64,000 nt of DNA from Mesostigma viride (GCA_009746045.1 RPFO01000213.1:1306078-1370077), one strand, 5' to 3'; counted from the first letter of the stretch, positions 12,372-24,115 are shown. The notes: generated by a model not told the origin, from the letters alone. Numbers and translations are program-made.

Positions 12372-13203
12372 TAATTAGTTAATTAGGAACATAACTCCGT
12401 TGGGAGTATATGTAGCGCATAGCCCTTGAGAAGGGGCATATGGCCTATAATCCATACAACGGCGGATGTCGGCTGTCCGCCTCCCCCGCGCGCGGGGGAA
12501 GGCTGGCCCGGCACCCGTGCTCCTCACCTTTAAGTACATGGCGGACAAGCTGGCGTTCCTTAAATGCCGCAAGATCGAAGCTCTCGGAGGCTCGCTTCAC
12601 GCTGGACGACGACTTGCCCCTGGCCCAGCAACAGCGGCGACGCGAGCTATGGCCGACCTACCTTCAGCTCCGGCAGAGCGCAGGGGGGAAGCCGGTATAC
12701 TGGAGGGGGGACGTCATCCACGTTGACCACAAGCCCTGGCAGGCACCTCCTGCCACCTCAGACTAGGGAATATATACCAGTAGTGTAGATTAGTCAGGCT
12801 TAGCCTAGCATGTGGCCCACGCGCATGTGCGCCCATAATTGCCCCCATGGATGATGCCTTCAGAATTAAGCCAAGCCATGCCTATATGGGACCTCCCATG
12901 GATGCTGCATTAATTTAGCCATGCTATGCCTATGCAGAGAGACGCTCTCTGTCGACTAAGCCATGCCCTAGCTCTTGTATAGCCATGATGATCTTCCCCC
13001 CCCATGACAGGCTCGCCTTAGCTGGGTTGAGCTTGAGAGATCGTGGTGGTGCAGGTGCCTTTGGGCACCCAGAGCAAGTGTCGTTTACATTCCCACCCTT
13101 GCAGGAAGTAGCTTAGAATGTAATAATAGCCATATGCCCTTTCTCTGGGATATGTGCTACAGATACTCCCAACGGAGTTATACTCCTAATTAATTAATGG
13201 CCT
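12372..13203. mobile_element. Inverted-repeat-flanked element enclosing a LINE ORF1 fragment
   Basis: The stretch at 12372-12445 (TTAGGAACATAACTCCGTTG and on) reappears inverted at about 13125-13203. The same terminal sequence bounds the element at 22285-22840, so this is a repeated family, either a small TIR element or pieces of a retroelement tail in opposed orientation. No transposase is present inside. Confidence 0.55.
12455..12768 (+). pseudogene. LINE ORF1-like C-terminal fragment, frameshifted
   Basis: One frame near 12590-12765 reads TLDDDLPLAQQQRRRELWP, then a KPVYWRGDVIHVDHKPW segment and a stop. The preceding part (KYMADKLAFLKCRKIE) is in another frame, so there is a frameshift near 12580. 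The pattern of an acidic DDL, a Q/R-rich helix and a (Y/F)WRG near the end is typical of C-terminal domains of L1-type ORF1 proteins in algae. Two related fragments lie at 13576-13735 and 15240-16435. It is a dead retrotransposon piece. Confidence 0.6.
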
Positions 13204-13430
13204 ATATAATACATTCTAAGCTACTTTCTGCAAGGGTGGGAATGTAAACGACACTTGCTCTAGGTGCACCAGGGCACCTGCACCCCCCAGAGTCTCGGGC
13301 AACACCCAGCTAAGGGGAGCCCGTCATAGGGCCGGGGGGAAGATCAGCATAGCTATACGAGGGCTAGAGCGTGGCATCTCAGCAGAGAGCAACTCTCTGT
13401 ATGGGCACAGCATAACTAGATAAAGCTAGG
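12950..13430. repeat. Large imperfect palindrome (two repeat ends head to head)
   Basis: Sequence at about 13055-13120 (ACATTCCCACCCTTGCAGGA) returns inverted at 13205-13280, and the outer parts (CTAGCTCTTGTATAGCC against GGGCTAGAGCGTGGC) also correspond. A third copy of this tail lies at 22600-22760. The structure suggests two copies of one element tail inserted facing each other. Confidence 0.6.
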
Positions 13431-13572
13431 CATCATCTGGAGTGTGGCACATCATAGGCACACATGTACATGGCTAAATAATACTCGTGAATCAGCTGCA
13501 TGGTATAGAGCCTGCAGGAGGCTTACATGTACATGGCAACGGTCTAACTATTCTACACTACTACTGCTGTAT

Positions 13573-13740
13573 TCCCCTAAGCTGGGGTGTCTGGAGTCAC
13601 GGGGGCCGCGGGGGTCGCATGCCAGGGCTTGTGGCCGACGTAGATGGCCGCCCCCTTCCAGTACACCGGCTGCCCCGCCTTGGTCTGCCGGAGCTGGATC
13701 CCAGCCCCAGATCAGAACACGCCGCCCATCATTGATAAAC
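13573..13740 (-). pseudogene. LINE ORF1-like C-terminal fragment
   Basis: On the minus strand the frame reads GQPVYWKGAAIYVGHKPWHA and then a Pro/Thr-rich tail with a stop near 13576. It is the same C-terminal end as the fragment at 12455-12768, in opposite orientation. Nothing upstream of it is recognisable. Confidence 0.55.
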
Positions 13741-15239
13741 ATGGTGCATTATAATCTGGCCAAGGAAAGAGGTTGAAATACTTACCAACAGTCCGCTAAA
13801 GTGGAGCCCCAGCAGCGTGTTGTATGGCCTGTTAAAGCTGGATAAGCTCCAGGGTTGCACATCAACACACCTATATGTGCTGACTGTTGAATACATGTAC
13901 AGGACATGTATGTACCTTCTGTTTGTTGCCTTCAGGCTCAGCTTCCTACGCCATGAATTACACTTGGAAGAATGAACAGGCGCACATCACGCTGTTTGGG
14001 GAGGCTAGTGGCCATGGCTTACGTCGCCCTCTCGAGCAGCGATGCTTGACGAGGCGTCCGGCGTAACATGAACGAGGCCGGCGCTATCACAAGCCTCGGG
14101 GAAAGAGACAGGCAGAAAATCTGGATGGGGAACGGGGCGGGCTTCATGCACCCTACCTTGGATCCGGATGCCGAAAAAGCAGGTTCCACTGTACAGCGTC
14201 GACTCGACCAGCGCAATGCGTATTCATGCGTCATTTCGCAACGATCGCAGGCGATATTCAGTGATGAGCGCACTGCGGGTCTACATTACAGAGCCAGCAA
14301 AAAATCAGGCTGGGCTTCGCTCTAGAAGTTGTTGAAGCGCCCTGCGCAAATGGGATGACAAAAATGAAAGAAACGAGGGAGTGGCATATTTTTACGTGCG
14401 TTGCCATGATCAGCCCCGCACGCACCCTCTTGGCAGCTCCAACTGCTGCGGCAACGAGGCATTTACAATGGCAGTCGTTTTAACAAAAAGTTTTTCGGTC
14501 AAAAATTTTTGAATTAGTCATAGAATCGTGCGAGCGGCTTACCTCGAACTACACTGTCGCCGTTTTCGATAAGTTTCCGGTGTGACTTTTTGGGGGTCCA
14601 CTGCAAAATGCAGCGGACCTGACCCGACCTCGCGAAAATGCCCGCCCTTTTTCTGTTTTCCTGAAAAAATGGGCCGATTTCTTTAGGATAAAAAAATATC
14701 TACGTGAAGTAGATGAGTTATGAAGGCTCAAAATGAATTCGCTGTCCGTAATGTGTTCTCAGGACGGTCGCTAGGATTTTCACGGCCGCCATGGGTGCTG
14801 CGTGACTTTTTGCCTCGTCGTTACCTTCCCGCCCACCAGATTTTCGGGATCTCGCGCCAATTTGGTGACGGAATAAGATGGTCGTTTTTGGCGGGGCTCG
14901 CACCGTTGTGCAATCGGACACGATAGACGATCCGGTGAAGTTCTGTGGGTGCAATAAGACCCATGCGAGCATACCATAACAAGGAGCGTGGGCAAGTAAT
15001 CTGATCATAGCCAGGACGTAGCATGGCTGTACAAGGGCTAAGCTAAGGCTATGGCTGGTTGTGTACCGTGCGCTAGCGCGGTGCACGTGACTAGGTATGG
15101 TCACTGGCACGGCTAGGCAAACATTCTAGGCATGGCTGCCATGCACTGACGACATGGCGGCATGCGGTGACTACCAATTATGATCACAAGCTATTTTAGC
15201 CCGCATGGGGCGTCCACATCAAGATTGTGGTTGATCATA
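13741..15239. other. No recognised gene
   Basis: Only short open frames of unremarkable composition are present. I recognise no domain, repeat array or RNA gene. Confidence 0.5.
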
Positions 15240-16435
15240 TCAGGTCCCCGCCCCTCCAGTACACCTTGGGCTTCTGGGCCGGGATCCTGCTAATTGTGGC
15301 GGGGTATTCCCGGGCAACAGGTCGCGTCGCTGCTGCTGCTGAGCGGGGGTCAGGTCGTCATCTAGCGTCCAGGTGAGGTCGTGCAACCCGTCTTGCGACG
15401 AGAAAGAAATTAACCGCTGCTTCACTTCCGGCTCAGGGGAGGCCGGGAAGGTGAGCAGTCCACTCAGTGGCGGGGGAGCCCGACCTTGTCCCGTGAGTGG
15501 GGAAGGCGGACGGCGGTGCCGCACCCGCGCAGTTTCTACCTCACCTACCAGGCCCATGAGGGTAAGAAGCTAGCTGGCCGGTCCTTGAGCTCGTCGGCAA
15601 GGTTGGATCAGCCGTCTCCCCCGGGGCTTCTGGGGGAAACGACGCAGCACCACTCGGCACTCGCGGCGGGCGCGATCGGTGGCCTCCCTTTGTTCGGCCT
15701 AGCGGTAGTCCTCCAGCTTCGAGTTTCGTGGCGATGGCGTCAATGGTTGAGGCGGTCGCTCATGCACATGTGTGACCGCAGCAGGTCCGCATAGGAGAGC
15801 GGCGGGAGGTCGCCGCAGCGTCCTGCCGGGGAGGCTGGGATGCGATGGTGGCCGTCTGCGCCGCCGGCTATCTTTGGGACCTGCGTGGCCAGCGCCTCGG
15901 TGTGGGCGGTGATGGCTTAATTCAAGCTTCTTCATGAGCACACCGCACTTGCCCTCTGATGGATGCCGGAGAGGAGGGCGGCATGTGCATCAGAGGCCTG
16001 CGCCGCGGTCTGCAGCGCCGTGAGCTGAGGTTGAAGCTTGTGCATGGGCGACGTTAGTTTCCGTATTGGAGACCAATTGGCCTCCACCGTGTTGAACGCC
16101 GTGGTCATCGATGTCATCTTCTTGGCCAGCGGCCAGGTCACGTGCTCCTCCAGCACTGCTCGGATGTCAACCTTGCAGAGGGAGGAAGCCGATGTGGCTG
16201 CCGGCTGCGCAGGCCGGGCTGGGTTGCGGAGCTTAGCGCCGGACGCGAGGTCGCGCGCGTAATCAGTTAGCTGGAAGAAGCTGAACAGGATAGCGAGGCA
16301 ATCAGGGTTGAGCTCTGGCCGGGCGAGGAACCTCTCCAGGTTGTCGGCGGGGATGGGCCAAATGGGCCTATGGAGCGTGCCTTCCTGTGCTAAGAACTGG
16401 AATATCTCGCGGCAGCGGCAGCGCGCGGCAGGGCC
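15240..16435 (-). pseudogene. LINE ORF1-like pseudogene
   Basis: Read on the minus strand, a broken frame starts with a hydrophobic-acidic segment (LARPELNPDCLAILFSFFQL, near 16270-16350), continues through a helix-rich segment near 15935-16156 that looks like a coiled coil (TALQTAAQASDAHAALLSG), and ends with TWTLDDDLTPAQQQQRRDLL near 15300-15370. This order of N-terminal region, coiled coil and basic C-terminal domain is the L1-type ORF1 layout. Stops and frame changes break it. No matching reverse transcriptase follows directly; a decayed one lies at 22.9-24.1 kb on the other strand. Confidence 0.55.
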
Positions 16436-17690
16436 GCCACCCGTGGACTTTTCGTGATAGACTCGGCATGGACATGTGCTACACTAGACGTGACGGGCTC
16501 ACCCCCGGGCAGCCTCCTGGTTTGTCTGTAATATGGAGGCAGATGGTGCGCAAGGATAGATGGCAAGTAGTGATGAAGGAGACCACCCCCAAGCCTGTGG
16601 GGGCTCCGCGTGTGACCAAGTATGGCATTCATAGCGATTCGGGCCGCGGTGCCCACACCCCTGTAACTAGGACCTAGATAGCTTATACCATCCATTCCAT
16701 CCCATGTTCCCCTCCCACTGAGGACTTATGCTCACGTGACGCAGTCACGTGTCTATTAATTAATTAATGAATTAATCTCGCGGCGCATTCTTCCTTGGTC
16801 AGTTCCAGCCAGTTGCTGAAAGAAAAGCGTTCGTAGCCTGGTAGGTAATTTCGCCATTTGTGTTTGTGGCAGGGTTTCTTGGGCTCGATCGCGAGGCGCT
16901 TGGCGATGGGTTCAGTTGCGGGTATTCCAGGCGGCTGGGCGAGCCGCGAGAACAATGGCGAGTGGGTTGGGCTGGGAGCCGGAAAGCTCCTTTTCCATGG
17001 ACCGCGTTTAGCTTTCGGAGTCGTCATAGCCTGAATCTTGTCAGGTGCGTAACTTTTTCGATACTGCGTTTCAGCCGTAACCAATTATACTAGCGGGTGC
17101 GTCGAAGACGCATCGAAAGCAAGTGATCTGACTGAATTTGGGGCTCAGACGCAAAAGTTCTGAGCGCCGCCGTCAGCCATGGATACTGTCGTCAGCCATT
17201 TGCGTGAAAAGTGCTCCGTGGCATGCGCGTGAAAAGTACTCCGTGGTATGCCTAGAACAAGGGGGCGCTTTATAGTATGAACATGTACAATATGCATTGT
17301 CTCATTTATATACCAAAACTATGTTGAGAAAAAAATTATGGAGGGTGCAGGACAAGTTACTGGACATGACCAGCTGCCAGTTCTGCCTAAACTGGGTGCA
17401 TGGCATGTAGATATGTTGTAGTCAGCAAAGTAAATTGATAAAGAAGAATATAATAATGATAACAAAGTTGATCTTTGCTTCCTAGCTTGAAACAGCCGTT
17501 TTCAACATGCATGCCACATTCTACTTTCATTTGCATGGTTGCATGCTTTGGATCGGCCACGGGCTCGCCCCAACATCAGTCAGCTCAACCACTGAATCAC
17601 GGTGAGGGTGGCCTAGCCGGCGTCAATTTTCAGGTGGCAAAGTATCAGAATTGCGTGCCTTCTTTTACGTGCCCAACCATCAGGCATGAA
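16436..17690. other. No recognised gene; 3' flank of the MYND gene
   Basis: Short open frames only, with an AT-rich TTAATTAATTAATGAATTAA stretch near 16755. The last few hundred bases would be the 3' untranslated region of the minus-strand gene that starts at 21254. Confidence 0.5.
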
Positions 17691-17696
17691 GCCCCA

Positions 17697-20600
17697 TCAC
17701 GATGCCAGCTTGGCGCACGCCTCCCGGTGCCCCTCCTTCCAGTGCTTCTTCTGGCATTCCCGCGAGCAGTAATGCACCAGCCGGCAGCGCCCACACTGCG
17801 ACAGCGATGCCGCTCGCGCACCACAGGTCACACATGCCTTCTTGGCTGCGCCACCGCCTCCCCCTTGGCTGGTGGAGGGGGCACCTGCCCCTGCTGCCCC
17901 CGACCCCCCAGCCACGCCCTCACTCCTTGAGCCAGCCGGGTTGTCCCCGCGACTCTCCTCTTGCGCCGCTGGCCGCGCCCTTGTCGCCGCGCTCGCAAAA
18001 GCGGACAGCACGGCATCATCCGGCCAAGCCTCCCCTAAACCTGCCAGCGCGTCCAGGCTCATCCGCATCAACAGGGGGAGGGACTGCTCGGGGAACAACG
18101 GCTGAAACACAGGCAGACGCGCATTCATCGCCCGGTCTGCCTCCTCCAGCACTCGGTACAAATCCCCGGGCCGACTCCCCTCCCCCACTAGGGGCCCGAA
18201 CTCTGGCATCATGACTGCATAGGCAAAGTCAGAGTAGGACTCAGGCAGACCGCACGTGTCCTCGGGCACGCCCTGCTGAAAGCGCCGGAAGTGGGCCAGG
18301 GACGCCCTGGGCTGACCCAGCTCGACCTTGCAGCGGCCAGTGTCGTACTCCAGCGCAGACGCCATGGCCTTGCGGAGAGATTTCAGCTCCTCCGATGCCC
18401 AAGTGCAACCCTCGTCTGACAACGCTGACAGTGCCGAAGGAGAGGGCGATGGCGAGGGCGGCGCAATGGGCACGGGAGGCGTCGATGCCGCTACTAGTTC
18501 CTGCGGGGTGTACGGCCACAGCGACGTCCTGGCATCATCACGCAGCAACTTGCCAGCAGCAGCAGCATCGGCCAGGGCGGTGCGATGGTCACCGAGCTCG
18601 AATGCAAAAGCTCCCCGCCATCGTTGCAATGCAGGGACAAGGTGGGGGGGAGCAGCCCGGAGCGCGGAGTCAGCCAACCGGACGCGGTCCCCGCTATCCC
18701 TCGCCGTGAACATCTTGACCACGGATGCCTGGAAATATCGGGAAGCCGGCGATGATGGAACGTGCCAGCCGCTGGCGATCCCCTCGTTGGCTCTGCCAGA
18801 ATCTAGATTAGTACTCCCAGACGAGCCACCGCCGCCTGGTGAAGGTGACGAAGATGAGTCAGCCGGCGGCCCCCCTGCAAGCTCGCGATCGACCGCATCC
18901 AGCAGTGCCTGCAAGGCCGGCAGCTCCCTCAAGCGCCCGTGCACGGATGCGGGAATGAACACCCCCTTGCTGTCAAACAGATACGCAAAGCACAGCTCCG
19001 AGATGGCGGCCGCATAATCTCCACGCACGAGTGCCAGCAGAGTGCGCTGGAAGTGCCGCAGCGAGTACAGCAGGGACCATCCAGAGAGCGAACCGGTGTG
19101 ACTGCTGACGTATGCCTCCAGCATCGGGATGTGCACCTCGGGGCCGCCAGGGACAAACACAGCGTCCTCGTCCACGTGGGGATGAATCAACTTCAGAAGA
19201 TCCCACACCGCCCTCAACTCCTCATCCGTAGCACCCCCATCACTACCCCGCTCGGCAAACCCCGCCGCATCCCCCCCCTTTGATCCGGCAGCCCCCCCTC
19301 CAACCCCCGCCTCGTCATCACTATCATCATCATCATCACCATCATCCACCAGAGGGAACAGGTCCCCCCTGCCCAACCGTGCCGTCAGGGCATCCAGGTC
19401 ATCCTGCGCCCCTGGGACCTCCCTGGCCGCCGCCTGCGAGAGTAGCCGCCGCGCTGCCCGCAGCTCCCTGCCCGACTTGGCCACCTCGGCCAGGTAGCGC
19501 CCCGCCACGTGGCACGACTGCGCGTCGCCCATCTTGGCCGCCGGGCGAAAAAACCGCGTGTGCGCCTCCGCGGTCATCCCCTTGGCCTCCAACAATTTAC
19601 CCACCGTAAACAGAAGGCCCACAATGAAGACCAGGCTCGCGGCAATCGCGCCCGGTTCAGCCATGGAGGCCACCACCAGCTTGCCCGCTTCTTCTGCCAA
19701 CCGCGCCGCCTCGAGCTGCAACTCGGTTGGCTTGCGGCGCCGCCGCACCCGCTCCAGCAACAGCGCCTTGTAGTCCTCCCCCGAGAGCATAGTGATCGGC
19801 TTCCCCTTCAAGAACTCGGTCAGCGTCGGCGGCGTGTCCCCTCCCGCCAGCAGCTCTCGGAACAGCTCGCCTTGGGACTTGCGAATGTCACGAGCATTCT
19901 GGATATCCAGGCACAGCGACGCCTCGGCTCCCAACGTGGCCCCCCGCACTCCGTTCGCCGCGCCGCTTTTATGCGTCTTCCACGACCGGACGTGGCGTCG
20001 GGCAGCCTCCAGCAGCACCAGCCCTTCGGACAGCCACTGGCGGGACAGAAACACCAAGCCCTTGACCGCCAGCATGCTACCCGCGCCGGCCGCCTTGTGC
20101 AGCCACCTGGCCGCCTTGTCAAAGTCCCGGGCGCATCCGTTGCCGTCCATGAGCCGCGTGCCCAGGCTGACCATGGCGGGCACGCTGCCTGCCTTTGCCG
20201 CGCGACGGAACAGCACGGTGGACTCCTTGGCCGGCCGGCCCATCTCCTTCCACAGGAGGGCTAAACTATTGATGGACGTCACGAGCCCTGCATCTGCTGC
20301 CGCACGCACCCACCGCTCCGCCTGGACGATGTCCTGATCCAAACCACAGAACCCGTGCTGATACGCGCCGCCCAGAAGGTCCTGCACGCGCGCCACGTCC
20401 TGGTCGGGCAGGCCGAGGCCCTTCCAGTAGGCGTCCGGCCCGCTACGGATGCAGCGTCTCGCCCACGATATAAATTTGGGGGGGTCGGACGGCACGCCGA
20501 TCCCGCACAGGTACACGCGGGCGAGGTGGAGCATCGCCGCCGTGCAGCCCGCCTCGGCCTCCCTCTCGTACAGGGCCATCACGTCGGGCAGGTCGCCCTG

Positions 20601-21254
20601 CGCACGCAGCTCCTCCGGCACCCGGTTGCCCAGCTCGACTGCGCGGCACACTATCTCGCGGCGCGCGAGCGCGCGAAAGGTCTCGTTGTCGGCCTCGTCT
20701 GATTGCGCGGCGCCCCGGCGAATAGAGTCAAAGTGCTCCTCTCGCCGCCGCATGAGGCGCGCGTGGGCCTTCTCCGTGGCGGCCCGAATCGAGGGCTCGA
20801 AGAACATGCCAGTTGCCAGGTCGCTGGCGAGCGGACCCTCCGGCGCGTTGGCGACCAGCAAGGGCAGATGCGGGTCCAGATGCAGCTGCTTGGCGACGGC
20901 GATGCACGCATCTTGCAAGAGGGACTTCAGCGCGGGGCTTGGCGCGGCGCGCAGGCCTTGCAAGGCAAGCGCTTCGGCCTCCTGGTTGCGGCGGAGGGCA
21001 AGCAGGCACTGGGCGCCAACTTCGTAGCCGCGCGACCAGCGCGGGTCGAGGTCGATGCTCTCCAGGCACAGGTCGAGCGCCGCGGCATGTTTGTGGAGGT
21101 GGAAACGGCATGTCGCGCGGTGGGTGAGCCACTTGGCGCAGCGGGGCTCAGCTCGTGCCAGCCGCTTGTACTCCACGGCGGCCTCCGCGTATTTCCGGGC
21201 CGAGAAGAGCAGGCGTGCCCTTTCCTGGACATTCGCAGTATCCATCGACGGCAA
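17697..21254 (-). CDS. TPR, Sel1-repeat and MYND zinc-finger protein, intronless
   Basis: One uninterrupted frame of 1,185 codons. Residues about 8-110 form TPR-like helices (ARKYAEAAVEYKRLARAEPR; HKHAAALDLCLESIDLDPRW). Residues about 225-430 contain Sel1-type repeats (AAMLHLARVYLCGIGVP; ERWVRAAADAGL; FDKAARWLHKAAGAGS). An acidic low-complexity stretch (DDGDDDDDSDDEAG) lies near 640-655. The last 45 residues are a MYND finger with its C-x2-C, C-x2-C, C-x3-C and H/C ligands (CVTCGARA; CGRCRLVHYCSRECQKKHW; HREAC). TPR and Sel1 repeats are protein-binding scaffolds and MYND fingers bind proline-rich peptides, so an adaptor role is inferred; no catalytic domain is visible. The start could be either of two nearby Met codons (residue 1 or 4). 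It is intronless although the 4.3-11.7 kb gene is intron-rich. Confidence 0.93.
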   Translation of the reverse strand: MPSMDTANVQERARLLFSARKYAEAAVEYKRLARAEPRCAKWLTHRATCRFHLHKHAAALDLCLESIDLDPRWSRGYEVGAQCLLALRRNQEAEALALQGLRAAPSPALKSLLQDACIAVAKQLHLDPHLPLLVANAPEGPLASDLATGMFFEPSIRAATEKAHARLMRRREEHFDSIRRGAAQSDEADNETFRALARREIVCRAVELGNRVPEELRAQGDLPDVMALYEREAEAGCTAAMLHLARVYLCGIGVPSDPPKFISWARRCIRSGPDAYWKGLGLPDQDVARVQDLLGGAYQHGFCGLDQDIVQAERWVRAAADAGLVTSINSLALLWKEMGRPAKESTVLFRRAAKAGSVPAMVSLGTRLMDGNGCARDFDKAARWLHKAAGAGSMLAVKGLVFLSRQWLSEGLVLLEAARRHVRSWKTHKSGAANGVRGATLGAEASLCLDIQNARDIRKSQGELFRELLAGGDTPPTLTEFLKGKPITMLSGEDYKALLLERVRRRRKPTELQLEAARLAEEAGKLVVASMAEPGAIAASLVFIVGLLFTVGKLLEAKGMTAEAHTRFFRPAAKMGDAQSCHVAGRYLAEVAKSGRELRAARRLLSQAAAREVPGAQDDLDALTARLGRGDLFPLVDDGDDDDDSDDEAGVGGGAAGSKGGDAAGFAERGSDGGATDEELRAVWDLLKLIHPHVDEDAVFVPGGPEVHIPMLEAYVSSHTGSLSGWSLLYSLRHFQRTLLALVRGDYAAAISELCFAYLFDSKGVFIPASVHGRLRELPALQALLDAVDRELAGGPPADSSSSPSPGGGGSSGSTNLDSGRANEGIASGWHVPSSPASRYFQASVVKMFTARDSGDRVRLADSALRAAPPHLVPALQRWRGAFAFELGDHRTALADAAAAGKLLRDDARTSLWPYTPQELVAASTPPVPIAPPSPSPSPSALSALSDEGCTWASEELKSLRKAMASALEYDTGRCKVELGQPRASLAHFRRFQQGVPEDTCGLPESYSDFAYAVMMPEFGPLVGEGSRPGDLYRVLEEADRAMNARLPVFQPLFPEQSLPLLMRMSLDALAGLGEAWPDDAVLSAFASAATRARPAAQEESRGDNPAGSRSEGVAGGSGAAGAGAPSTSQGGGGGAAKKACVTCGARAASLSQCGRCRLVHYCSRECQKKHWKEGHREACAKLAS

Positions 21255-22284
21255 AGCTGTTGTGATTCACAGTTGTAATTCCCAGGTGAACCTCGGAGCT
21301 CTAATCTCAGAGAGCGCCAGACGATAGCCAAAACTGTAAATCATGAGGATTGAGAAGAAACTAGCACATGACTGCGGAATGAAGGTACGCGTCTACAGGC
21401 AAGTTGGAGTCCTGCATTTTAGTAATGCATCAGGAAGCGGCGACAAACAATTCCACCACCCAGCATCTCGGAAGTTTAAGGTGCTCTGAGTAGCCACGGA
21501 TGGCTGCCAATGCTGACCAAGGAGAGCGCGTTAAAAAACGTTCACCGGCGGTGTCAAAAAGCATGCATGGGAAGGTCATTTTCTAGATAATGCCGTCGTT
21601 ATGTAGCATGCGCTTCTTGTCCCAGGCAACATTCCCTGGCTTCCTCTAAAGCCATTAGAGGTGATATGATAGAGAGAAAGGTGATCTATTGCCGAGCAGC
21701 TCACTGCACTGTCTCCCCGCTGCGCAACATCCAGGAACTAAGCATGGTATTTGCCCAAACCAAAGCCGCCAACAGGGCACTATCAGTTGCGTCACGTATC
21801 CGCTCGCCCTGCGCGGATTAATACAGGGAACACCCCTGCAGCAACTGCAGGCTCCATGTCCGTCTCCGAGGATCGTGAAACTCTTTTTTTGTAGGTGGTA
21901 AGTATAATGAAGGTACCAATGTCCGTCGCTTGTATCACATGCCACGTGAGGAGGCCGCGGGGCAGGTGACAGGTACTAATCGAGATCTCGAAGCGTGGAA
22001 ATGACAGCCAGGCGTCAGCCGCCTCAGCTGCGTGTGGCCATGGCGTTCACGTGGGGCGTGACGGTCGAGCAAAAGTTACCTTCCAATTTCCATCGATAGC
22101 ATATCAAGCAACGATTATTACCGATACGCAAATTACATATGTAGGCCGAGAAATCCATAAGGTTCAAGCAGCCTATTTATTGCCTATTCATAAAGCAGCT
22201 TCAGTCGGTATCGATAACTTAGCAACGGCTATGCGGCATACTGATACATATCAATAAAAGGCATAATATATATTAAAAAAAAAA
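21255..22284. other. Promoter-side spacer of the MYND gene, no recognised gene
   Basis: Upstream of the start at 21254 I see no coding frame or repeat I can name. The promoter of the TPR-Sel1-MYND gene presumably lies in the first part. Confidence 0.5.
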
Positions 22285-22900
22285 AAATTAAACTATAACA
22301 TGACTCCGTTGGGAGATCATGTAGCACATATTCCCGTTGATGGATGGAGGGGGGGGGCAAAGCCGCGAAACCGAACTAATCTAACTCTAAGCTAATCTAA
22401 TCTAGAAAACCCTACTTATTCTACTCAGCAGTACTGTAACTGATATATATATCAACCATCAATTAAATCACTCAGGCAGATTCCTATTCACTTTTCTTCA
22501 GGGTTCTTCTCCTTTTCGGGTTTTCCCTTATGTTGCATGCCCATCTCACACCTCCGTAATCTATCATTCTCAATGAATAACTGATATATATCAACCACGC
22601 TCTAGCTCTTGTATAGCCGTGATGATCTTCCATGACTCCCCTTAGCTGGGTTGAGCTTGATAGATCGTGGTGGTGCAGGTGCCCTAGGTGCACCTAGAGC
22701 AAGTGTTTTTTACATTCCTTGGGCCACCCTTGCAGGAAGTAGCTTAGAATGTATTAAAAGCCATATATATTATGCCCTTTCTCTGGGATATGTGCTACAT
22801 ACACTCCCAACGGTCGAGTTATGTTCCCAATTAATTAAGTAAGTGTATGTAGCACATATCCCAGAGAAAGGGCATTAATTAATTAATAGGAACATAATAA
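22285..22900. mobile_element. Second copy of the inverted-repeat-flanked element
   Basis: The ends at about 22290-22330 (ATGACTCCGTTGGGAG) and 22775-22840 (CTCCCAACGGTCGAGTTATG) are inverted copies of each other and match the ends at 12372 and 13203. A third, direct copy of the end follows at 22845-22895. The inside shares the tail sequence found at 12990-13120. Confidence 0.55.
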
Positions 22901-22920
22901 TAATTAATATCACCCTTCGC

Positions 22921-24115
22921 GCCGTGCACCCCGATCTCGGCCCGGCGGATCTGCAGGCCATGAGCTGCTACCGCTGCCCGGAGACCCACTGCCAGCGCGT
23001 ATATTCCGTTCACGGACGGGCCCGGCATGCCCGCAGTTGCTCCGGGCAACGCCCCCTCAACAGGCCGGCCGTCCCGGCCGGCCCCCTCCCCCCCTCCCTC
23101 CTCCTCGGCACCGCTCGCGCGGCTCCCAGGCCCCGTCGCTTAGTGATTACTCGGCTGGCTGGCGCTGGCTCGACACGGTTTCCTGGGAGGCATGTGCCAT
23201 CCACTGACCCGGCGTCCACCCTGGCCGACCTTAGTTGGACCCCACCGTGCGCGCAACCTGTTCACACAATCATGCGCTCGCGTTTCTTTGCAGCGCATGC
23301 ACGCCGCTCCGGGTGACCCGCTTGGGTTCAAACTTTACCTGGTGACCCCGGGCCGCTTGCTCCTCACCCCGCTCGGGCGCGGCGTGCGCGGCCTCCAGGG
23401 TGCGGTTATCGCCTGTTGTCGGTCACCGCTTTCTGCAGGGGAACTGGGAGGGGCTGTTCATTTGGCGTGCCGCCCCCGCGCCCCGCCCGGCTGTCGGGGG
23501 AGGTCTCCTTCGACCGCGTGGCCGCTGATGTCCTCCGCCTCGTCCGTGAGGGTCAGCTTCGCCGGGCCATGACCCGCCTGGTAAAGGCCCAGCTGGCGGC
23601 GCTGGAGGCTCGTCACCCCGCGGAGGCGCCCTGGGTTTCAGCTCCCCGCGCCCGACCCGGCCCCGCTAGCGCCCCTCCTGCTGGACCATGATGACTGCTT
23701 CTTGGAGGTGCTCCGTGTGAACATCCACGGGCTTCCTCCACGGGGCCATTGGGCTGGCACTACGAGCACTTGGAGGTGCTGGTGGGGCACGGGGCGCCCG
23801 AGGACCTTCTCTTTGACACCCTCACCGACCTGGCGGCAGGTCGCGTGCCCCCCGCTGCGCGCGAGTAGCTTGCGGGCGCGCGCCTCCTGGCTCTATACTC
23901 AAGGGTGTCCTGCCCCCCCCTGCGGGCAAGGTGCGCCCATCGCATGCGGGGAGGTGCTCCGCAAGCTTGTGGGCAAAGTGATTTTCCACCAAAAGGCTCC
24001 CGAGCTCCGTGAATTTTTCTGCCCTCCCCTCGCTACGGGCGCGACCTCATTTGCACAGCAACTCGTCAGCAGAGCTTGTGAGCTCCTGGTCTTGCTGGCT
24101 GGAATGCATGACCCT
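22921..24115 (+). pseudogene. Decayed LINE (non-LTR) retrotransposon: zinc-finger and N-terminal reverse-transcriptase region
   Basis: The first part contains a Cys/His segment (CYRCPETHCQRVYSVHGRAR, then HARSC) like the finger preceding many LINE reverse transcriptases. Near 23500-23640 a frame reads VLRLVREGQLRRAMTRLVKA, the helix that usually precedes the RT. Near 23800-23990 three frames together give the N-terminal RT signature: a DLAAGRVPPAARE-like segment, LAGARLLALYS, then CGEVLRKLVGK. Stops and frame changes separate these blocks, and no YADD catalytic block is found downstream, so it is a truncated, dead copy. Confidence 0.65.
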
